Shown here piece after piece: positions 1 to 10,599 of a stretch of DNA of 64,000 nt. Numbering within the stretch: the stretch's first letter is position 1; every line of letters begins with the position of its first letter. The notes beneath the pieces were generated by a model. That model did not search any database. It was not told where the DNA came from and saw nothing but the letters and a program-made list of their open reading frames with translations. The stretch lies in assembly GCA_003194525.1 (NCBI GenBank), contig NBIV01000191.1:62001-126000 (forward strand), read 5' to 3'. The translations under genes were made by a program, and so were the position numbers. This DNA is from Gracilariopsis chorda. Its lineage: Eukaryota; Rhodophyta; Florideophyceae; Gracilariales; Gracilariaceae.

Positions 1-573
1 AATCATATCCGCAAAAACAATTGCGCCCTATGTGATGCTCCTAAGCAGCCTGCCAAGAAGCGCACCAAGCGCACACGGAGGCGTCTGACCTCAAGTCGAA
101 CTTATACGGACCCTCGATTGTATCATTCCAGACTGCCATCGACCAACCCTCCGCTGATGGGTTCGCACTCTCCCCATACGTATTCGCATTCGTCGGTAAC
201 ACCACCCCCGCTAGTGCATCATCCGCCACCTACTCAACCGCAAGGCTTTCAACAACAGCCGAGCCACCATCCGGCACCACTGCTACAAACACCGTATCAG
301 ACACAAACTTCATTTCAGCATCAGTCACTGATGTCGCAACACGGAATGCAACATATGCAACAGTCCCCACAGGCCCCACATCAACCTCAGCACGCCATGC
401 CCCTGCATTCGCTTCCATCTCATCATTCTCCATCTCCTTTACTGCAACACCTGCCGCATACAACCACACCTACTCTCACGACAACTCCTTCCGTCCCACA
501 ACAATATGATCCGGTCCCATCTGGTGCCGCACATCATGTACAACACTACCATCACTCAGATTCTGCTCCTTGA
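1..573 (+). CDS. C-terminal part of a Pro/His/Gln/Ser/Thr-rich protein
   Basis: The frame is open from base 1 to a TGA at 571-573, about 190 codons, so the start lies outside the window. The visible N-terminal part has a CALC pair of cysteines followed by a strongly basic run (KKRTKRTRRR), which looks like a nuclear localisation or DNA-binding patch. The remaining ~150 residues are low complexity: repeated H-P, Q-Q, T-T-P and S-H-H blocks. This is typical of the disordered activation tail of a eukaryotic transcriptional regulator or RNA-binding protein. No folded domain is visible, so the family is unknown. A GTATGT donor-like site lies two bases after the stop. There is no transposon homology and no frame break, so this is the best candidate for a living host gene here. 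Confidence 0.6.
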   Translation, partial: NHIRKNNCALCDAPKQPAKKRTKRTRRRLTSSRTYTDPRLYHSRLPSTNPPLMGSHSPHTYSHSSVTPPPLVHHPPPTQPQGFQQQPSHHPAPLLQTPYQTQTSFQHQSLMSQHGMQHMQQSPQAPHQPQHAMPLHSLPSHHSPSPLLQHLPHTTTPTLTTTPSVPQQYDPVPSGAAHHVQHYHHSDSAP

Positions 574-723
574 GGTATGTTACCAGCTATGGCTCTTTAC
601 CTGTAGTGGTTGTGTGTAGCCTAGTATTAAACTTTGATAAATACTGTTTCCAATGCGGTTTTACCACTGCAAACGTCCAATCATCCTCTGCCCGTCCTCA
701 GTTGATGTTATCCTGCTAGCTCA

Positions 724-999
724 TTGCAGAATCAGTCTCGATCTGATGTGTACAATCATGATGTGTTCACCATAACCCCAACGGAAGACGCAAACTCTTT
801 CTGTCCCTTTAATTATACCATATTTGGCTCATTCCGCAGTGCCGAGCAATCTGACCATTCTGGCCCGAAAGAAGAGCATCTGGCTCATATCGAATGTTCA
901 CTAAGTATCCCTCTTGTAGTTCAACAGTCCTGGGCTAAAACGCGGATCGATCTCGCTGCGCACTCACGTCCAGTTACGAGATTCTTATCCCTAATATGA
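724..999 (+). CDS. Possible exon, unidentified
   Basis: This frame is open for 91 codons and ends at TGA 997-999. A TTGCAG acceptor-like site sits at 724-729 and AG|GTATGG follows at about 1007-1013. It uses the same frame number as the upstream gene, but splicing 575-729 out would not preserve phase, and the upstream gene already has a stop. The translation is of ordinary composition with no recognised domain. It may be a 3' UTR exon, part of another gene, or chance. Confidence 0.25.
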   Translation: MQNQSRSDVYNHDVFTITPTEDANSFCPFNYTIFGSFRSAEQSDHSGPKEEHLAHIECSLSIPLVVQQSWAKTRIDLAAHSRPVTRFLSLI

Positions 1000-1131
1000 G
1001 CTTAGCAGGTATGGTTCTCTAGTATATATAGCTAGGTACGTTCTTAATACTCCACAGCTTGGATATCATGTAGAACGCTTCTCTTGTACTTATTGGACTA
1101 TAAGGGCGCCCAATAATCACTAAGGCAATAG

Positions 1132-1302
1132 AAGCTTACCCCAGCGATACCACTGACAGACCAAGAAAAGGCTCCGCTGGACTTCCTTGAAGCTCAACAG
1201 CGGCTTAAGCTCCATCTTGTTACTCAACCGCTAGTTCAAAATGTCCCTGAATTGCTCGGAGAACACTTCACTCTTAGGGCTGCGCAGACGGCTCTTTCAT
1301 AG
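1132..1302 (+). CDS. Possible terminal exon, unidentified
   Basis: The frame is open for about 56 codons, ending at TAG 1300-1302, behind a CCAG acceptor-like site at 1141-1144. The reading is rich in leucine, glutamine and charged residues (it includes DFLEAQQRLKLHLV), which suggests an amphipathic helix rather than noise. It could be the last exon of a gene that also uses 724-999, but I cannot fix the phase. From about 1,303 to 2,290 I see nothing supportable. Confidence 0.25.
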   Translation, partial: KLTPAIPLTDQEKAPLDFLEAQQRLKLHLVTQPLVQNVPELLGEHFTLRAAQTALS

Positions 1303-2295
1303 GTTTTTGTGGGACACACGCCAGGGTTACACCCTGTTTCTACGACCTGTTTTAGGGAAAGAGCTACTGCCCGCTAGAGCTAAGGTATAGAGTTGAAAAT
1401 ACCGTTGATCTCTTTGTCATGAGGTGTAGAAAACGCTCCCAGTCCAGATGAGACACTTTCCCGTCCTCACAAGAAAAACAAGGAGTTGGAGTATCAGCAA
1501 TAGTGAAGAAATGGCTGGAAAGGTTGTTGGAATTCTTGCGGAGAGTGGAATTCTTCAACAAGAGTTCCTACAACGCAGTGGCGTGCGCCCGTAAACATAC
1601 ATAGATACATATATACATAAACTGGGAGCATCTTCTCTAGGATAAACGATTCTCATATGCACTCCCACTCGAAGTACTCTGAAAAAGGACCGGTCACCCT
1701 GCAATACAGTCACCCAGTCACCCAGAGTGATCGTTACATTCATTATGGTTAAACCATTTGGCGAACTGTCATAGCATTATCCTTTTAGAGTTCCTCATGA
1801 AGTTACGAGTCAAGAGAGAAACTTGTGAGCGTATCCAATAAATTCAGAAGGGGAATGCACTACGTTCAAAGGTTTCCAAAAACTGTAGGAGCATCTGTTG
1901 CTACATTTGAATTGCGGTATGACTGCGCACCCCACATCATGCAACCGATTCTTCAGCCGAAAGACAAACACCGTACAGACAGACACTGCAACTGATGTGG
2001 AGATGCTACTTTGAGCGAGATGCAACGTGGTCATCGTAGAGCTACGCCACATGACCTTAAAATTCGTGACAAACTCGCAGTCATGCTGCCGAACATTCTT
2101 TCAATAATTGCTGTCTATTCCACGCAGATATCATGCAAGAAAAGATCTCCTGAAAGAAAGAAGAGATAACCACATCACTACTGCAACGCCGTCGACCACC
2201 TGTTCGCATCACGAAAACAGAGTCGCTTCTGCAACCGTGCACAATTCTGTCAATCACAATGTAAAAAAGTAACACCCGTTCAGTGCTACGTCCAT

Positions 2296-4330
2296 TTGAT
2301 GACTGAATTAGACGACCACTCAGTTAGTACAAGTAGAGAGTTCACTGTTAGAGTGAAGCTCTCGTTGGTTCCAGTCATCGACAGTGTGTCAGTCCTAGTT
2401 CTGAAAAACATGTTCAGTATCAGTCTACTCCAGCATTCACTATCTTGCATACAAGGCTTCGATCCATTCTTCCGCGCAATTGGATTGCAGAACGATAAGC
2501 AGTAACGGGTCTGTATTGTGCACAGAGTAACCGAACTCTGGTTTTCTGAGTGGATGGATGAAATGTATGTTAGCGGTGATCTGATGGAAGGCCTGACCCG
2601 GGAGGTCGTTAAACTCGTCCAGGCGATCGGCAGACTGATCGCCTCCACGGACCCGGGATGTCCGTAAAATCGCCCCGGCAGTCGGCGCACCGACAGCCCG
2701 AAGACCTGGGCGGTAGCGTCGGAAAAAGACCCCCGCTTATCTGTGCGAAACAGAAGGGACGAGGCACGTGCAACACTGCGGATCTTACCAACCTTTCCCT
2801 AAATTTTCCCAGAAGGATCATGGAGGTTACCACGGAAACTCTGGCGGGATCGCGATGGGTCTCCAACGGAGACCAGGGATTTTAGGAAGCGACAACACCG
2901 CCTGTACAAGGATCTGAATGGGTTTACAGGGTTTTTCTGGACTTACGCTGAGATCTACAGCACACACGGGCCCCAACCTGATCTTACCGCCCTTTATCGC
3001 CAAGGAAAAATAGAAAAGGGAGAGTAAGATGTCACCAGATCTTGTGGGTGGCGCGAACGTGGTACATGGAATCCGCCTTGTCGTGGTGTACCCCTTACCT
3101 GGCGTTCTCTCGAGTTGAGGAAGGATTAGCAGAGCAAAGTCTGGAAGAGGCGAAACGCGCCAGAACGGAATGGATTATACATTCGGGTCTCCCCGCAGAA
3201 GTTTTGTACCATTCTACTACGTCTTGGAATCTAGTTAGTGAGCGTAACACGGCTGCAGCAGGGTGGGAGCAAGCAACAGCCATCAACAATATTTTGAGTC
3301 GGGAGTTAAAGACTGGTGTAACGGGGTAGAGAGAACTTGTCATTCACGAGGAGTAGCTAGCGGTTAACCTTAGTTGTTGAGAGATTGAGAAGGAATTATG
3401 ATAAGCTCTACCACAGCGTCGCAATTAGACAATGTGCGCCCATAAAGAAGCAGAAGAAGAAAGAAAGATGGAAGGCCAAAGTCAATACCGTTGAGTCGAT
3501 GGTAGCCTACGAGAGAAGATTTCGTTTTAGAATGAGCAGTATAGATGTACATATAGATGGCGGAACAATTACCGAGGAAGCGCTAAGTGGCGTACTGGAG
3601 TATTGACATTCCTTTCGACGCGGATTCAGAGAAGGACGAAATGGATCTACAGGCAGGTTAACGAATAGTTCACTAAGCCCTTGGCATTCGGGAAAAGGAG
3701 GTGAATTGGAGCAACTACGTCTCCGGTGTCCTTCCTCTAAGCCATTTACGTCCTTGACATTCGGGGCTGGGCTGTAGATTATAGCGGTTACGCCGGAGGC
3801 GTTGTGACATACTGCCGGTTCAAGTACAAGGAAATGAAGCGAAAGAGCTCTACGACACCAGGACTCTAAATCCAAAACTTTCTCGGTGAAGTGGATATCG
3901 AGGCTCTCGGCCAGCTTCGGCCATTCAACCATTTCCGGGCTTGGTCCGCTAACTCGGAAGGAGTACTTCGATTGATAGGACACGTTCCTCAGGCGTCAGA
4001 AGAAGCAGAATCTTGTCACAGGTGATCCTAAGGAACCTAAACGTATTCGCTGTTCACGGCAAAGGAGCATTGGATCGAAGAATTTAAGTGCTGACGGCAA
4101 AGAAGAGATATAGATCTTCAGAGCCATCTGTGGCGGAAACCTTTTGCGCAAGCCGTAATCCGACACCCGTCGTCAGCGCGAATCTAGAGATAAGGTCTTG
4201 CATCTGTATCTACATCGAGGCTGGCCTTCGCAATACAAAGTTAGTCGCAGATTTGAAGTTCGACGCCGTCGCTAGCTGTGCAAGGGAGTCAGGAAAGAAA
4301 CCACATCATTTTGCTTTCAATTGAATGAGC
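2296..4330 (+). other. GC-richer coding-like patch, decayed and unidentified
   Basis: From about 2,540 the base composition becomes GC-richer than the flanks. Plus-strand frames read in a protein-like way but break every 50-100 codons: 2,548-2,666 (includes EGLTREVVKLVQAIGRL), 2,658-2,885, 3,042-3,329 (Glu/Ala-rich, helical) and 3,385-3,606 (basic). A perfect 7-bp hairpin, GGCGATC/GATCGCC, lies at 2,622-2,643. The pattern fits an old pseudogene, perhaps of a retroelement gag, but no domain is recognisable. From 4,331 to about 7,127 I see no supportable gene. Confidence 0.3.
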
Positions 4331-7127
4331 GCCTATTTGCTGTCGCATCGCGTGCTCACATTGATTGGAAAATATTGCCCTCTTGTTTTTTCGAGCAAAA
4401 GCAAACCCACGCGTATTATGCCATCAATCTCTTCCGTCTCGAAAGCTTTCAAACCTTTGATCCGGGGCTAAAGGGCTCGAAACCCTATAGATGAGGCGCG
4501 TTTCCAAATACTAGCACCGTACCTGTCTAAACATTTGTCATAAGTGCATCCGCGTACCTGGTACAAGAGCTCAGAAAAAGAGTAGAGGATACGTTCCAAT
4601 GGCCACACTTCCGTAATATTATAGGGCAAACCAACTGCTGTGGTGGGAATTCAACTTCACTACCATACTGCAACCGTCTGCCAGAGCTGAGAGCGCTTGC
4701 AGAAAAAAGGTTTACAATGCGCGAGCAAACGACCTCATCGATGGTTTATACGAATTTTTTTTAGGGTAACTGGGATAGTAGGCTGGCGAATACAGTCCCT
4801 TTGTAACTTTATACGCTTTACAGAGTGCATGCAAAAAAGCAGAGCGTGCCTTTTTTCAAAAAAGTCGGTCATTTGCTGTACACCTGATCAGCACACGTTA
4901 TATGCACGAGCTGAATACAGCACTTTGGCTACACAATTAAACACCCATACACGCTGTGGATTAATACTGTGAACCACCAAGACACTCCGATGAACTCAAA
5001 AACACCACCACAGGTCCGATAGATAATTCTTTAACCTTCCTCCTCTTGATCCAATCCAAGGCTGTCAAGTACGTGAGGCCCACTTCTGGAGAGTTAAACT
5101 TCGCATGGAATGCGAAGATGCGAGACTGTTCTCAATCCTGTGACTGAAAGAAGCCGTGAAGCAATGCAATTCCTTTTGCTGGACACAGATAGCGCAAGTT
5201 TGTGCAACAAAACCCACGAAGTCTTTCCACCACACCAAAATAGCACAGGAACTCTATCTTCCTAGATTGCAGAGCTAATCTCTTTCGTTACCTATTCCGC
5301 AACAGTAATTCTTGTATCCTTCACAACAAGGATTGTTGGATAGAATACTTGTTGATAGCTTTACCCGTTGAAAGTGCGCCGAACGGTATCCTTCTCGGCA
5401 AGGATAACCCCTAAGCACGGTAGTCTACATGCATGCAGGGAAGACAGGAAAGTACTGAGATCGTCGAACAGCAGTACTCCTTTGAGGTTTATGAATGATT
5501 GGGAGAAATGTAAGTCGATATTAGCCATCATATCGAAAGCTGGAAATCTGTTTCTAAAACCGCTCCCCGCTCTCAATTTGCGGTTTCAATATCGATTGCG
5601 AGTACCGTGCTGTAACTCAGAGTACAACATATCGAAAAAGTTCAATGGGTTATCCATCAATTGACACTTGCTGAAATGAAAATGATTGTACTTTTTTCAG
5701 ACAGGAAAGATGGGTTTGAGTTGAGACCTTCGAGAAAGCAAGTAAATGGCGGCACATTGGGTGCCATTGGAAGAAGGTTAACTGCTATTCTGTTCTGAAT
5801 GCGAGTTTCTCCACATTCTTCGTAGTCTTTGTAGCGAAGCCGGTTCGGGGATCGCCTTCTGACCCAAAAACCTTGATATGCTGATGTACTTTATGCGGAT
5901 GGTCCATCCAAACGCCATTTCTCCATATTCTCAAGTTAGTTGTTCGAGTTCTGTTTTCCCATTTTTTTATTAATTCTTTAGATATTCATCGTTTTAAGAT
6001 CACTGCTTGGAGTTGCCGTTTTGGCTTATTCATTTGGTTTCAGTGATGTGCGAAACTGAGGTAGAATTAGGCGAGATGGACAATTGATGGCCAAGCAGTT
6101 TGATTAAGAACCAAAAATAACTGAGCGACATGGCTTGGCTCTGAAAGTGCCATGCTCGAAACGAACCCGCCTTTCTCATCCCTGAGAAGATTAGGTATTC
6201 GTATCTTGGAAGAGTTTGAGTTCCATAATAACCCTAACTTCCACTGACAAAACTTTAAGCCCTCCCTTGTAAGAGAAATATCAGTACACGTATTAGCTCA
6301 GATGAACAGAAAATATTTCGATTGTTAGATACCTCAAACTTTAATTCTTTAACATCTTGCGCTGAGGTAGGTCCTGAGCTATTATGATGCTTCACGACAA
6401 GAAAAAAGCGTCATAACAAGCTGTTTAGAGTGCTTCATACGAGTCTTCATATTGTGCGGGTTCTAGTTGTGCTGTTTTCTATGTCCTTCAGTGGTGACAT
6501 ATTTGAATGACCTGGAGGATGTCGTGATGCCTCGCTATGTGATTTGGAAGACGCGTTTCTTCCCATCAGCATCAGTTCCCTTGCCATTTTTACAAGCAGG
6601 AGCATGCCCTGCCAACGGATGCCTGTTCTCAATAATAAAAGCAGAAGACCTCAAACCCTAGTCATCAAACAGATCACCACAAAAGAGAAGAATAGGTCGC
6701 CGACAATAAAAGCAGAGAGTCTCGAGTCAGCTGACCCCAGTAAGCCGCCAATTGAAGTGCTCACGTGTAATACGCACATTTGCTTTTGGTACTACAGGTG
6801 GTCAGTTTTCGCTATTAACTCCAAGATTTAGGGCCGTTCTATGACTTTATTTACGCGGAAACAGTGAATGCGAAGTCTGAAGACGTCCAATAAAACGACA
6901 GCACGTTGCAAAACATGCTTACCAAGTTTCGTTTCCGTCTGCAGCCCACAAGTTTTCGCAGTCATGTGAACAACACCTTAACCCATCTGCATACCCTTGC
7001 TTGTTGAGTGGCCCCCTTTCAATCAACGTTTACAAGAAGATGGACTACGAACTTCTTTCCTGAGAATTGCAACAGGTCGTGTGCATCTGATAAAATGCAT
7101 CTTTACATTATGATGTAGAATATCCAA

Positions 7128-7154
7128 GATCATCCCGCATGATGCGGGATGATC
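7128..7154. repeat. Perfect 13-bp palindrome with one-base centre
   Basis: GATCATCCCGCAT is followed by one G and then its exact reverse complement. Imperfect pairing continues outward (AATATCCAA against the complement of CTGAATATT), giving a potential stem of about 22 bp. Confidence 0.85.
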
Positions 7155-7391
7155 CTGAATATTTTACACATTTTGGTGGAAACAGGAACTGAAAATCAGA
7201 TTCCATGCAAAGCATCATGGCTGTCGTACAGAGAGCATTGTGATATTGAAAGAGCCAAACATGAATAAATGTTCTTCGCAGGCTGACGAACAGTGAGGCC
7301 ATAGATTTCGCCACGGTATTGATCCCGAGAAACCATATATACGCCGATTAGGCAGCTTCAGCATTGCCATTGCCATAGGAACCGACCTGCT

Positions 7392-7664
7392 TTGTGCCCC
7401 CCATACCATGCCGCAGGAGGTATAATAGAAGCCGCCCGGTTGTCCATGCGAGGCTGCGTACAAGAACCGGAGCATACTCACGATATAATATTCACATCCG
7501 GTACAACAGCTTCTTTTGAATCCATAGGAAACCTTTTACCATGGACTTCAGAGAGTACCTTTGTATGCCATGCGCATGTGCACAACTTGCTTCTTGGATT
7601 TTGTGGTGTCGTGCTCGAAAAGGGTGTTACGTGCTACTCTTTTTGCGCTGATGAGTTCAAGTAG
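7392..7664 (+). pseudogene. Fragment of a molybdenum cofactor sulfurase-like protein
   Basis: The frame contains IIFTSGTTAS, then LLPWTSESTFV, then HNLLLGFCGVVLEKG. In order and spacing this matches the class-V aminotransferase (PLP) domain of MOCOS/ABA3, whose family pattern is roughly (L/I)FTSGATAAL...FPW...HNSVLG(I/M)R...A...GA. That enzyme adds the terminal sulfur to the molybdenum cofactor of xanthine dehydrogenase and aldehyde oxidase. Only about 70 residues of a domain of ~450 are visible. I find neither the N-terminal part nor the PLP-lysine region nor the C-terminal MOSC domain, so this is a fragment. The direction is opposite to the neighbouring FIST and lipase fragments. Confidence 0.6.
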
Positions 7665-7739
7665 CTTCTAGAAGATAAGATGGGATACTTCCGTAAGAAT
7701 TCATTCGTATTATTTGCTTACTCTGCAGAATGCAACCTA

Positions 7740-8530
7740 ATGGGATCATAATACCCACTATAATGGGCAGCTCTGGTTAAGAAGTTTGGAATACTTGGAT
7801 ACCCTCCCTTCTTTGTGATAATTCTGTTTGATACGGCAAGGCTATTGGCCTTTGCTCCTTTTTCAATCGACCAGCACCCGGGTATCGATGGCTTTGTATT
7901 CTCTCTTTACAAACTTTCATAAATGAAACGGCCCTCGCATTTCGTGATTTTTGCCAACTGATCCCTTTTCTCGTACGGTGGAAGCAAGCAAGATCCGAAA
8001 GAAACATCAGCTTTCAAGCCTACCGCTGACAAGATCGCTGAAAACACGCCATCTTCTGAAAGCAAGCTCCACTCTCCTGCATCAGTGTTGTCTGCAGCCG
8101 ACCCACCAAATATTCTTTCATTTGGTAGAATTGCTGAGAAACAGTCGAGAACCTCCTCCTCTATTCCAGGTAACGTGGCAAGGAGAATGTTTGAAATGTC
8201 TCCAATCTGCTCTCTCAGCCTCACGGCTACTCGATTGGTCGCCTCCTTTGCATCACAGCTTTCCAGATTGCTCGATGCAGCCGCCATGTCTTATTGTTGA
8301 TCAAGCGAGTCCCGACATCATTTGGTATTGCTCTTGTGTTTGAAAAACGTGCACCACAGGTGGTGGCCCCATGGATTTGCACATCTGGCAGTCGCTTGCG
8401 AATAATTCCATGCACATCTGCTGCATTGCGGTCAACTTTGTGAGTCACAACTGCCAGCGTTGGGGAGGGGGTTAAAGGTATTGCTTCATTCAGCGCTGTG
8501 TCAACTGCTTATTGAGTGGATATGAGGTCA
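7740..8530 (-). pseudogene. FIST-domain protein, frame-broken
   Basis: Read on the minus strand from about 8,520, the first frame gives a segment with AVDTALNEAIP and then VQIHGATTCG, like the FIST_N core (helix, strand, then a G-x-S/T-T-x-G turn). After a frame change, a 126-codon frame (8,287-7,907) carries IFGGSAADN and FGSCLLPPYEK followed by ITKCEGRFIYE, matching the FIST_N/FIST_C junction (GGSA.D ... LGSS ... RVT...G..VYE). After a stop, another frame continues to about 7,740. FIST domains are small-ligand sensor modules, found with F-boxes or alone in eukaryotes. At least two frame breaks without clear splice sites argue for a pseudogene, although undetected introns are possible. Confidence 0.65.
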
Positions 8531-8569
8531 GACGAGCCAAGGGATACTGAAAGCCTACGGACCATTCTT

Positions 8570-9275
8570 ACCAGTTCTTGAACGCACTGCATATGACTTT
8601 CTCGCTTTCTCATCCATCTTTTTATCATCCTTCGCCAGGTTTGCTGGGATTTTGAGGAAGACTTCTTCTGAGAACAAATCTTCAAGTGTATTCAATGCGA
8701 GCTCTCTTTCCGTTAATGTGTCTGGCTCTGGCCCTTACTCTAATACGTCATTCTCGGTAGGTCGAACATGGGTCGCCATTCCTTGTAGCATTTTCATCAT
8801 CTCCAGGACAGCAAATGTAGCACCTTCAATTGATGCTATAATCAGTTCATGCTTGCCAGTATTCTTCAAAGTTTCGAATGATTCTACAAGGACCCTAAAT
8901 GCAAGCTTAAAAGTGTGCCGTGGTCAGTATCTTCGGGGTTTCTCGTTTCGTCTGTTCCTTTGTCTCCGCGATACACTTCCTCAGTTCTCTAACGAAGTTG
9001 GAAAAACTAGCTTCGATGAATTAAATAGTCACTTGGACCAATGCCTTTAGACCATCGTCCTGCAAGTACTTCCGAATTTGTACTACAGCTTTCGTAGCGG
9101 TATTTCTTGCGAGCAAAAAACGACCTTCGACCGTATACAAGCACAGGAACTGCGAGATGACAAGGACTGCCTCTTCGAACGGGCGTTTGGGGTTGAAGGA
9201 AAACTTGGACTGGGCAAATGCCCTAGCAGATATGATCCGTTTCGCATTGAAGTTACGGGGGAATGCGACTTGAAC
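8570..9275 (-). pseudogene. Unidentified helical protein remnant
   Basis: On the minus strand, protein-like reading runs from about 9,274 (VAFPRNFNAKR, RPFEEAVLVISQF, LQDDGLKALVQV), hits a TAA near 9,023, and resumes in shifted frames (ELRKCIAETKEQ; HELIIASIEGATFAVLEMM). It passes another stop near 8,740 and ends at a TAG near 8,575 after LEDLFSEEVFLKIPANLAKD. It lies between the lipase-like and FIST-like remnants in the same direction. It may be the C-terminal part of the lipase gene, the N-terminal part of the FIST gene, or a separate gene. No family is recognised. Confidence 0.4.
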
Positions 9276-9743
9276 AATCCTTAACCTGGAGGAGCAACTG
9301 CTTGCCCGTGTTGAACAAAAGGCCGTGTGCTATGGGAATCATACTCTGGAGAAACCAGTACACACCAAACTGACGCACACCCAAATAGCGACTGGGTACC
9401 ATCAGTATCTTATCAGCGGTCAGACCGGCTATCTTACCGGTTTGCTTGTCGTACAGGTGTGCAGCGGCGTAATGGACGTACATCCAACCCAGCGAAAAGC
9501 AACGAGAGATATGGAATGTAAGGAGCTGTGCTTGGTGACAGTGTGCCGGATGTCCTCCGCCAGCCTCAACCCTCCAACTTCAATTCCGTCGTGCGTCTTG
9601 TCGGTGTTGAGTCTACTAGCATACACCATTATACTGCCAGAGGAAACCTCATCCGTACTGTCCAACGTCTACAGCAGGTACGAAAAGTCCTCGACGGTGC
9701 CCTGAAAGCCGTGCGACAGCACGAGAATGGATGTCGGCGGCTG
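9253..9743 (-). pseudogene. ROG1/DUF676-type serine lipase-like remnant
   Basis: The minus strand shows the lipase plan in order: ILVLSHGFQGTVEDFSYL (the His-Gly oxyanion loop of alpha/beta hydrolases), then THDGIEVGGLRLAEDI, then the nucleophile-elbow region, YVHYAAAHLYD, and a segment ending YLGVRQFGVYW. These match the conserved blocks of DUF676/ROG1 putative lipases, which act on membrane glycerolipids. The elbow should read GHSLGG but here reads CFSLGW, so the serine survives while the glycines and histidine around it are gone. There is also an in-frame TAG after the HG loop and at least one frameshift before the elbow. The gene is very probably dead. Sequence 9,744-10,600 holds no supportable gene, only a short hairpin (GAGTGC/GCACTC, 10,121-10,135). 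Confidence 0.62.
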
Positions 9744-10599
9744 TTGTTAGTGCTCGGAGAAGGATTGAGTCGAGTCATGATATGGAATTGGAGGGATGAA
9801 TACTCTTCCACATGTAATGGAAATGTCCTTCCAGCTTTGTCCTCTTTGTCATTGAGACAACAGAAATGGACAGAAATCGAAAGTTTTTTAATTCAGAGTT
9901 AACCGTTCACAGATTAAGAAAGTCATAGAACGGCCCTTATACGTGACCCTAAAAGTGAAGGCGGCCTTCGGCTGCAAGCGGCGGTAAACCCGGGTGATTT
10001 CGGCAAATATGGAGGCCTTTTCTGCTCTCTATTGCTCGCAAATGACCTGCAGACAAATAATGGCCGCGGCGCCAAGAGTGACTGTAGAATAGAGTTTATA
10101 ATCAGCAGCGGCACTTTGGTGAGTGCTTAGCACTCCAGTCTTTTTTGGACTGCTTTGAATTTCAGTTGGCTGACATTGCAAAACTAAAGCAGTGCCAGCT
10201 ACTGTGCGGCAGATTGAGTGACACTTTTGTACAGTGGAGCGCAGTCACAGTTGAACAGGTGTCCTCAACAGTTTTACAGTAAAGTATTGCTAATAACAGA
10301 CATTTATGAAAGAAATGGGACATGAAAGGCCACAAATGTACTCAAGGCTATATAAAACTCAAACAGTATCCATCAACGTAGTGTTCTTGAATTCTTGAGT
10401 AGTTGTGGCTGTCCTTCCTCAATTTGTATAGAGCAGATTAACTGCAACCCACTGTTTGAATTGAACCCCGATATGAAGCCACAAGCAGAAACAAGAAAGC
10501 CATCCTATATTCCAAACGACCAGTTCTTTAAACTCGGTTGATTTGCGCATTTTTTTTGTACTTCACGAATGCGCTTAAAACTTCTACAAAATCGTCAAA

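Noticed and set aside
2286..2690. 134-codon minus frame
   Set aside because: It is antisense to better protein-like reading on the plus strand and has random-like composition.
9956..10135. A tRNA or other structured RNA gene suggested by the short hairpin and GC-rich stretch before the pogo pseudogene
   Set aside because: No cloverleaf or box A/B pattern could be found; only a 6-bp stem is clear.
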